Of a stretch of DNA of 64,000 nt, positions 59,322 to 64,000 are shown piece by piece (the stretch's first letter is position 1; each line of letters begins with the position of its first letter). The stretch covers positions 292,001-356,000 of the forward strand of contig CAJHZI010000818.1 of NCBI GenBank assembly GCA_905160935.1. Reading direction: 5' to 3'. A program made the translations under genes and the position numbers. This stretch comes from Enchytraeus crypticus. Lineage: Eukaryota; Annelida; Clitellata; Enchytraeida; Enchytraeidae. Under the pieces are notes generated by a model. That model saw nothing but the letters and a program-made list of their open reading frames with translations, was not told the origin of the DNA and did no database searches.

Positions 59322-62300
59322 GGTGCGCATTAAAAAAATATCCTCCTAGCACAATTGCGATAGCTTAGTCAATTCTTAATATTTCGCCTTGAAATTTTAA
59401 GGTTCTCTTGTGGATGAATTTAGCCACAAGCTGACCAAATTTTGTAAAAATATCTTTAAGGGAATCGGAGTTATCCAAATTTTGCGAAAAAATCTGATTT
59501 TTTTCATTTAACACGCAACATAAAACGCCAATTAGAATCAATTGCTTTTTGAAAATGTGATGACCCTGAAAAAGGCCGTTAGATGATGACGACTCTGATA
59601 TTGTGCTACAATTTATTACACTAACACTATTCTGCCAAAACTGATTGAAGACTGCAACAAGTTAGTCAAATGATTTAATTTTTCAACAGGACGGCGCGCC
59701 GGCTCACACTTCACGTCTTGCGCAATACTTTCTTGTACAATACAGGCCAGATTTCATAAAAATGGGATGCTATAAATCTCATAATGTGTGCAATATCTGT
59801 AGATTAAGTATATATTCTGATACTATGCATGTAGCTGTGTGAAATAAGAAACTTAGCAGTTTTATAAAATGATTAGAATTTTCATACCAGTACCTCAAAG
59901 TTGAAAGAAAATTTATCCGAACCCGATTTTCACCCACCGCACTACTCATGTTGGCAGTTGCGTAGATCCTTCAAACTTATGCTATTTATAGGTTAGTATC
60001 TTAGCAACACCTTGTAAAAAAATTAGCTTCTCACCTCGTGTCTAAAGAATAGGTATGGTCACGCATGCTAACCCTACTTTTCGCAATTTTTTTAAAATGT
60101 TGAAACTGTCATTCCTTGATGCCAGCTGATGGTGTGCCATCTAGCTGTTCATGGAGTTCATAACTGTTTTATATTATTTTGAGATGTGCAAATTATTAAA
60201 CTAAATGGATTTCTTGCATTTGCTTTGTAAATATTTAGAATGAACCGGTTTCAAAGTTAGCTGTCGTAAATTTCAAACGTATCGAAACTTAATGAAACAA
60301 AGTTTGCGCTGTTGCAGCTGCCAAGATATACATGCCACATGAATTATGAGTGCATATTCAGAATCTCTGTAACATAGATAGTATTTTTTATTGGTTTCAT
60401 ATAGATAGGACCATAAACAGCCGAGATATAGCATTTTAAAGTAGCGAAAAATAATAAGCATTTTAATTTTTTGTGTAAAAACGATCTTCGATGGGTAAGC
60501 TTACATGGCTATTGCTATATGTTCTGATAGAGTTGAGAAATAAATATTTTTACAGTAAGTTAGTATCATACCGACCTGTAAACAGTAGTAGTTTGAAGGT
60601 TGTGATCAATTGCCTACATGCCTAACCATGGCCTTGAAGTTGTCAAAAAATTAGGTGATGCTTGAATTTTTTTCAAGTTTGAGCTAGTGGTTTTCTAAAT
60701 CCAAGCTGCTTCTGAGGATGACAAGTGCTTTATGTTATTGAGATATGTCCATAATATTAAACTAAATGGCTTGCAATAATGTGGTTGGTCAATTTTGAGA
60801 TTATCAGGACTCAAAGTTGGCTTTTCAAAATTTTCAACTTTTGCAAAACATTAAGTTTAAGCTGCTGTAGCAGCCAAGATGTACATGCCACTTGAATTCT
60901 GAGTGCTTTTTCTGAATCTACGCATCAAATATAGTATTGTTGGGAAGTTATATATGGATAGGACTATAAATAGCCAAATTATAGCAGTTCAAAGTACAGA
61001 AAAAATAACATGCGTTGTATTTTTTGCACCAAAATGGGTCTACGGTGGGGTCGTAATGACTGCCATAACTCCTCAACCGGTCAACCAATTGATTTTAAAT
61101 TTTAAATATAGCCTAGAGACATATTTTACTTTACACTGTTAAAATATCTTTTAAATCTGAGATGGTCGCCTGGGAAGCATTAGACCAGTTGACATGGAAC
61201 CTAGACATTTTATATCAATCAATCAATAATAATTTAACGTCCGGTCCCTTGCCATACGATAAAGTCAGGGATGTCTCTTGCAGAAGCTACACAGACATAT
61301 CTGTGTCATTCGGAGATCTATTTATGATATATTTTGTATATAGATATCTACTTTATTGGACTGAACTAGTAACTTGTTGTTATGTAGTCAGACTGCAGAT
61401 CAGTAGTTGTAAGTTTTAAAAGCTGAAGCTGGTAAAGCTAATGTTAACGTAAGTTTCTTCACTCAAAAGCGATGCCAGTGACGGGCGAGCCCAGGTTTTG
61501 AACCCTGCACATTCTGATCTGCGGTCAAGTATGTTACCGACATCGCTACTGACTCCAGCCAGTTTACATTCAATGCCTACCTGTCAATGACTTCATTTTG
61601 AGATGGGAAACTGATTTTCAACTAGACTTGGCCTCAATTGCAGATTATCCAAGTGTATAATATAAAAATTCCAATCATTTTAAGTGAAGAAATGCTAAGA
61701 TTCATTTCATATTATAGTTAAGACTAAAATTTGTTAGAAATAAATTATTTAATGATTAATGCTTAAATAATCTGAGTTGATAAATATTCATTTAAGTATG
61801 ATATTTTCATTACCATGGATATTCTCTCTCTCTTTCCCTTTCTCTGTCCTTCCCTTTCTCTCTCTCTCTCTTTCTCTCTGTCTCTCTCTCGCTTCTTTTT
61901 TCATAGTGACAGATTTTACCCACAGTTTGTTTCACACTCAGTAAGAACTCTTTGTTGACCAACAAATTGATCCTATCAAAACCTTGGGCTAAGGCTTTTC
62001 CAAACTAATGTACCATTTAGATTGCAAATTTATATGTCTTCTAAGATTGTTTTATTTGTTTCCCATTGTTTTCCTTGGTTCTTACTTATACCTGTATTTA
62101 CAAACCTTTAGAAACCAAGGCTAACTCTCAGATTACTTTCCTCTGTTGCAGATTATGATCTTATTAGCATTTGCTAAGAAATGTAAGATGATTATTAACT
62201 ACATTGGCACCTGCCAAAATTATATTGATCAACTAATGGCAGTGCTGTCCATGAGGCTGATCGACCAATCAGCATACTTCGTATAAATTCTTCAAACAGC

Positions 62301-63988
62301 AGCGTAACTATTCCGAGGTTTGACCTCTCATGATCAAGTTAGTAACTCGCTAAACTTCGAAGCAGGCTCAGTAGACACCATTATAAGATATTTGAGAATT
62401 TTGTGGTTCAAGCCACAGTAGACTGTTAAGGTTAGAAATTGAGAATCCTTATAGTAAATGTGTTAATTAGTTGCCTTTAGCGACACGTGCAGTGTACAGC
62501 TGGTGTACGCTTTAGTGGTCCAGACTCAACTTAAAGATAAGAAGGGGTGATACCTATAGTTGGATGTTTATTAGTATTTTAAATCACTGCGCTAGGATCG
62601 TATATCGTGGGAGACGGAGCGAGAGTTCTACTCTTCGGTACTGGGTCACCGGAACATCCTACGCTACATCGGCGCAGTGGTGCACCGTGATGAGGTTGAC
62701 CTCCCGCCTGAGCTCTGGCTCATCACTGAGTACCACAAGCACGGGTCTCTGTACGACCACCTCAAGACACACACTATAGGTGAGTGACTCAACTCTGTAT
62801 ACGCTGATCTAAACTACTATAAGTGAGTGACTCAACTCTGTATACACTGATCTAAACTACTATAAGTGAGTGACTCAACTCTGTATACACTGATCTAAAC
62901 TACTATAAGTGAGTGACTCAACTCTGTATACATTGATCTAAACTACTATAAGTGAGCGGCAGAACTTAGTCTACATTGATGTACTCTAAAGTTTAGTCTA
63001 AACTAGTGTTTTAATGTTTTTAGTACAATTTTAGCAAAGAAAAATCAAACTAGACTTAGAAAAATGTTTTGTAATACAAAGATGAGCGAGATGATCTTCA
63101 AGAATTCATTGTTATCCTGTAGAAGCACTTCAAGATCGGCAAACTAAAAATGTATTTTTTGTAATTTTGATGTTTAGTAGGCCTACTTTCCCTTGGGTAA
63201 TAGTTACGCTCATTTTCGATCTTCAGTTTTGTGTACTAATATTTTTATTATGTTGACATTGAGCTTAGTCACTTAGTGTATAATTTGTATAATATTTTCA
63301 CTTGACGCGACCAAATTGTTAGGTTTAGCATCTGGTTTCAGTTTTCGTAATGTGGTATTATAAATGAATATGTCCATCCAGCCAATCTATGTAAGTATTA
63401 ATGTCATTTAGCTTTCTGGAACTTCGTTCAATAGGTTTGTGTAACATAATTTTCTTCTTCTGATGGCGATATCAAGGACAGTTAAGCTAATATTTATAAG
63501 AGCTTGAGTATATTTGGGTCTTTTAATCATCTCTATGTCTACTAAAAGAGGTCATAGAAAGTAGAATGGAAGGAAAAAGAGGCAGGGGCAGGCCGAGATT
63601 AGATATGTTAGATGATTTAAAGACCCACTCATATGTGGAAATGAAGAGGAAAGCAGAAGACAGAGAAGAGTGGAGGCGTTATATACCATGGACCTGCCAA
63701 TAGGCAGTGCACTAAGAGAGAGAATATATTTGCTGTTGGCTTTAGATCACAGATTTCTTGCACAATGTTGCAGGTGTTCCGCAGCTGCTGCGCATAGCGC
63801 TGTCGATGTACCGAGGTCTGTCGTACCTGCACGCCGTGCTGAAAGAAGAAGGCAGAGAAAAGCCGTCGATGTCTCATCGCGACGTCAAGAGTCGCAACGT
63901 GCTGCTGAAGGACGACATGACGGCGTGCATTGCTGACTTTGGTCTTGTGCTGAAGCTGGGCCCTGGTCTGGGAACTGTTCATAATCAG
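56650..63988 (+). CDS. Activin receptor type II (5' part: signal peptide to kinase activation segment)
   Basis: Exons 56650-56713, 57356-57685, 58598-58974, 62596-62779, 63774-63988 (390 codons, phases 1, 1, 0, 1, 0), continuing beyond the window. It encodes a signal peptide, a three-finger Cys-rich ligand-binding domain ending CCC-x(5)-CN, one membrane span (about 151-175) and the kinase N-lobe with [10 protein letters not shown] and VAVKVFPLQ (Lys 252). Then come [21 protein letters not shown] (Asp 355) and ADFG (Asp 373). Type II receptors bind activins, BMPs or GDFs and phosphorylate type I receptors, signalling to Smads. VFPLQ, LWLIT and [10 protein letters not shown]-like blocks fit ACVR2 rather than BMPR2 or TGFBR2. 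The ectodomain has 12 cysteines instead of the usual 10, with an extra pair near [15 protein letters not shown]. All catalytic residues seen are intact. Confidence 0.92.
57356..57685 (+). CDS. ACVR2 exon 2: ligand-binding ectodomain
   Basis: [20 protein letters not shown] ... [13 protein letters not shown] ... [16 protein letters not shown] ... [12 protein letters not shown]. This is the activin type II ectodomain pattern HC(F/Y)A-W, GCWLDD-NCYD--C, FCCC----CN. One N-glycosylation site (NVT) is present. The last 37 nt, encoding [12 protein letters not shown], are the first unit of the downstream 37-bp minisatellite. The donor AGAG|GTTGTA is repeated in every unit. Phase 1, joining G|CC. Confidence 0.93.
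57649..58207. repeat. 37-bp minisatellite starting inside ACVR2 exon 2
   Basis: About 15 units of GTTGTACCTCCCACTCTACC TACTGTAGC-CCCAGAG. Unit 1 (57649-57685) is coding. Every unit ends AGAG|GTTGTA, a copy of the donor. Reading on past the donor meets TAG at 57748. Confidence 0.96.
58598..58974 (+). CDS. ACVR2 exon 3: transmembrane segment and kinase N-lobe
   Basis: Acceptor ACATTTCAG. It encodes a short stalk, the span [23 protein letters not shown], a His-rich cytoplasmic juxtamembrane region ([13 protein letters not shown]), then [20 protein letters not shown] and VAVKVFPLQ with the ATP-binding Lys. Donor GTTGGT, phase 0. Confidence 0.93.
59159..59830 (+). pseudogene. Mariner-like transposase fragment after TA tracts
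   Basis: TA microsatellites at 59159-59210 and 59279-59318. From 59320, CAGGGTGCGCATTAAAAAAA looks like a mariner-type terminus. Frames give [14 protein letters not shown] and [18 protein letters not shown] (59690-59745), the family's QQDGAPAHT motif. Frameshifted and dead. ACVR2 intron 3. Confidence 0.75.
59831..62595. other. Remainder of ACVR2 intron 3
   Basis: Mostly unassigned AT-rich sequence, partly internally similar (60170-60500 and 60700-61030 both contain AGCTGC-GCAGCCAAGATGTACA TGCCAC-like blocks). Also a SINE A copy (61425-61562) and a CT tract (61825-61890). No exon is required by phase or homology. Confidence 0.65.
62596..62779 (+). CDS. ACVR2 exon 4: kinase N-lobe and hinge
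   Basis: Acceptor [35 protein letters not shown] ... [20 protein letters not shown]. It carries the alpha-C Glu and hinge and matches ACVR2 DKQSW-NE-E...HENIL-FIGAE...LWLIT-FHE-GSL. Donor GTGAGT, phase 1. Three further copies of the donor follow at 43-bp spacing. Confidence 0.92.
62780..62955. repeat. 43-bp minisatellite copying the ACVR2 exon 4 donor
   Basis: Four units of GTGAGTGACTCAACTCTGTA TACACTGATC-TAAACTACTATAA. The first follows the exon end ACTATAG directly; each later unit recreates CTATAA|GTGAGT. Confidence 0.95.
63545..63724 (+). repeat. RTE-like LINE 3'-end fragment before ACVR2 exon 5
   Basis: AAAAGAGGTCATAGAAAG, the GRGRPR-coding block, [20 protein letters not shown]-like codons and CCTGCCAATAGGCAGTGCAC then TAAGAGAGAG. 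It ends 49 bp before the exon. Confidence 0.87.
63774..63988 (+). CDS. ACVR2 exon 5: catalytic loop and DFG
   Basis: Acceptor AATGTTGCAG. It includes [30 protein letters not shown] and IADFGLVLK, ending TVHNQ. The exon ends CAG|GTCGTT at 63988, where the family continues VGTRRYMAPE; the next exon is outside the window. An RTE-like LINE end stops 50 bp before this acceptor. Confidence 0.93.
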
Positions 63989-64000
63989 GTCGTTTAACTA

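Overview
The window reads as a stretch of an invertebrate animal (metazoan) nuclear genome: AT-rich, multi-exon genes with GT-AG introns, many simple repeats, tRNA-like SINEs and decayed LINEs. I cannot assign the phylum from sequence alone. There are no bacterial operons, ribosome binding sites or CRISPR arrays. Almost all coding sequence lies in short exons, so I rebuilt the genes by matching reading frame, splice phase and protein-family motifs. Every join described below is phase-consistent.

Layout: (1) 1-10,060: repeats only (two LINE fragments on the minus strand, SINEs, micro- and minisatellites). (2) 10,061-31,944, plus strand: an ephrin gene. The signal-peptide exon lies 16.5 kb upstream of the next exon. 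Four common exons are followed by two alternative, phase-compatible terminal exons, one of which ends in a GPI-signal-like hydrophobic tail. (3) 34,547-45,208, plus: a complete eight-exon FAM20C-like secretory-pathway kinase gene (864 codons) with an N-glycosylation-rich stem and one GC-AG intron. (4) 50,022-45,823, minus: a complete four-exon COMMD1 orthologue, tail-to-tail with FAM20C. (5) 56,650-63,988 and beyond, plus: the first five coding exons of an activin type II receptor (ACVR2), from signal peptide to the kinase activation segment; the 3' end is outside the window.

The genes are not an operon. The ephrin is a cell-contact ligand for Eph receptors, ACVR2 a TGF-beta superfamily receptor, FAM20C a Golgi kinase of secreted proteins, and COMMD1 a cytosolic trafficking and NF-kB regulator. 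They are neighbours rather than one pathway.

The most unusual structure is a set of minisatellites that start at splice junctions and contain copies of them. Two FAM20C acceptors, including branch-site-like and exon sequence, are repeated 7x36 bp and 6x40 bp. The ACVR2 ectodomain exon ends with the first unit of a 37-bp array of about 15 copies. The ACVR2 exon 4 donor is repeated at a 43-bp period, and a 22-bp array of about 40 copies abuts the COMMD1 exon 1 donor. Other points of interest are SINE families sharing a 5' head but carrying different tails (one tail matching the end of a resident RTE-like LINE), a SINE inserted inside the YADD codons of a LINE with a 16-bp target duplication, a TIR element inside a TA microsatellite, and two 5S-rRNA-like segments.
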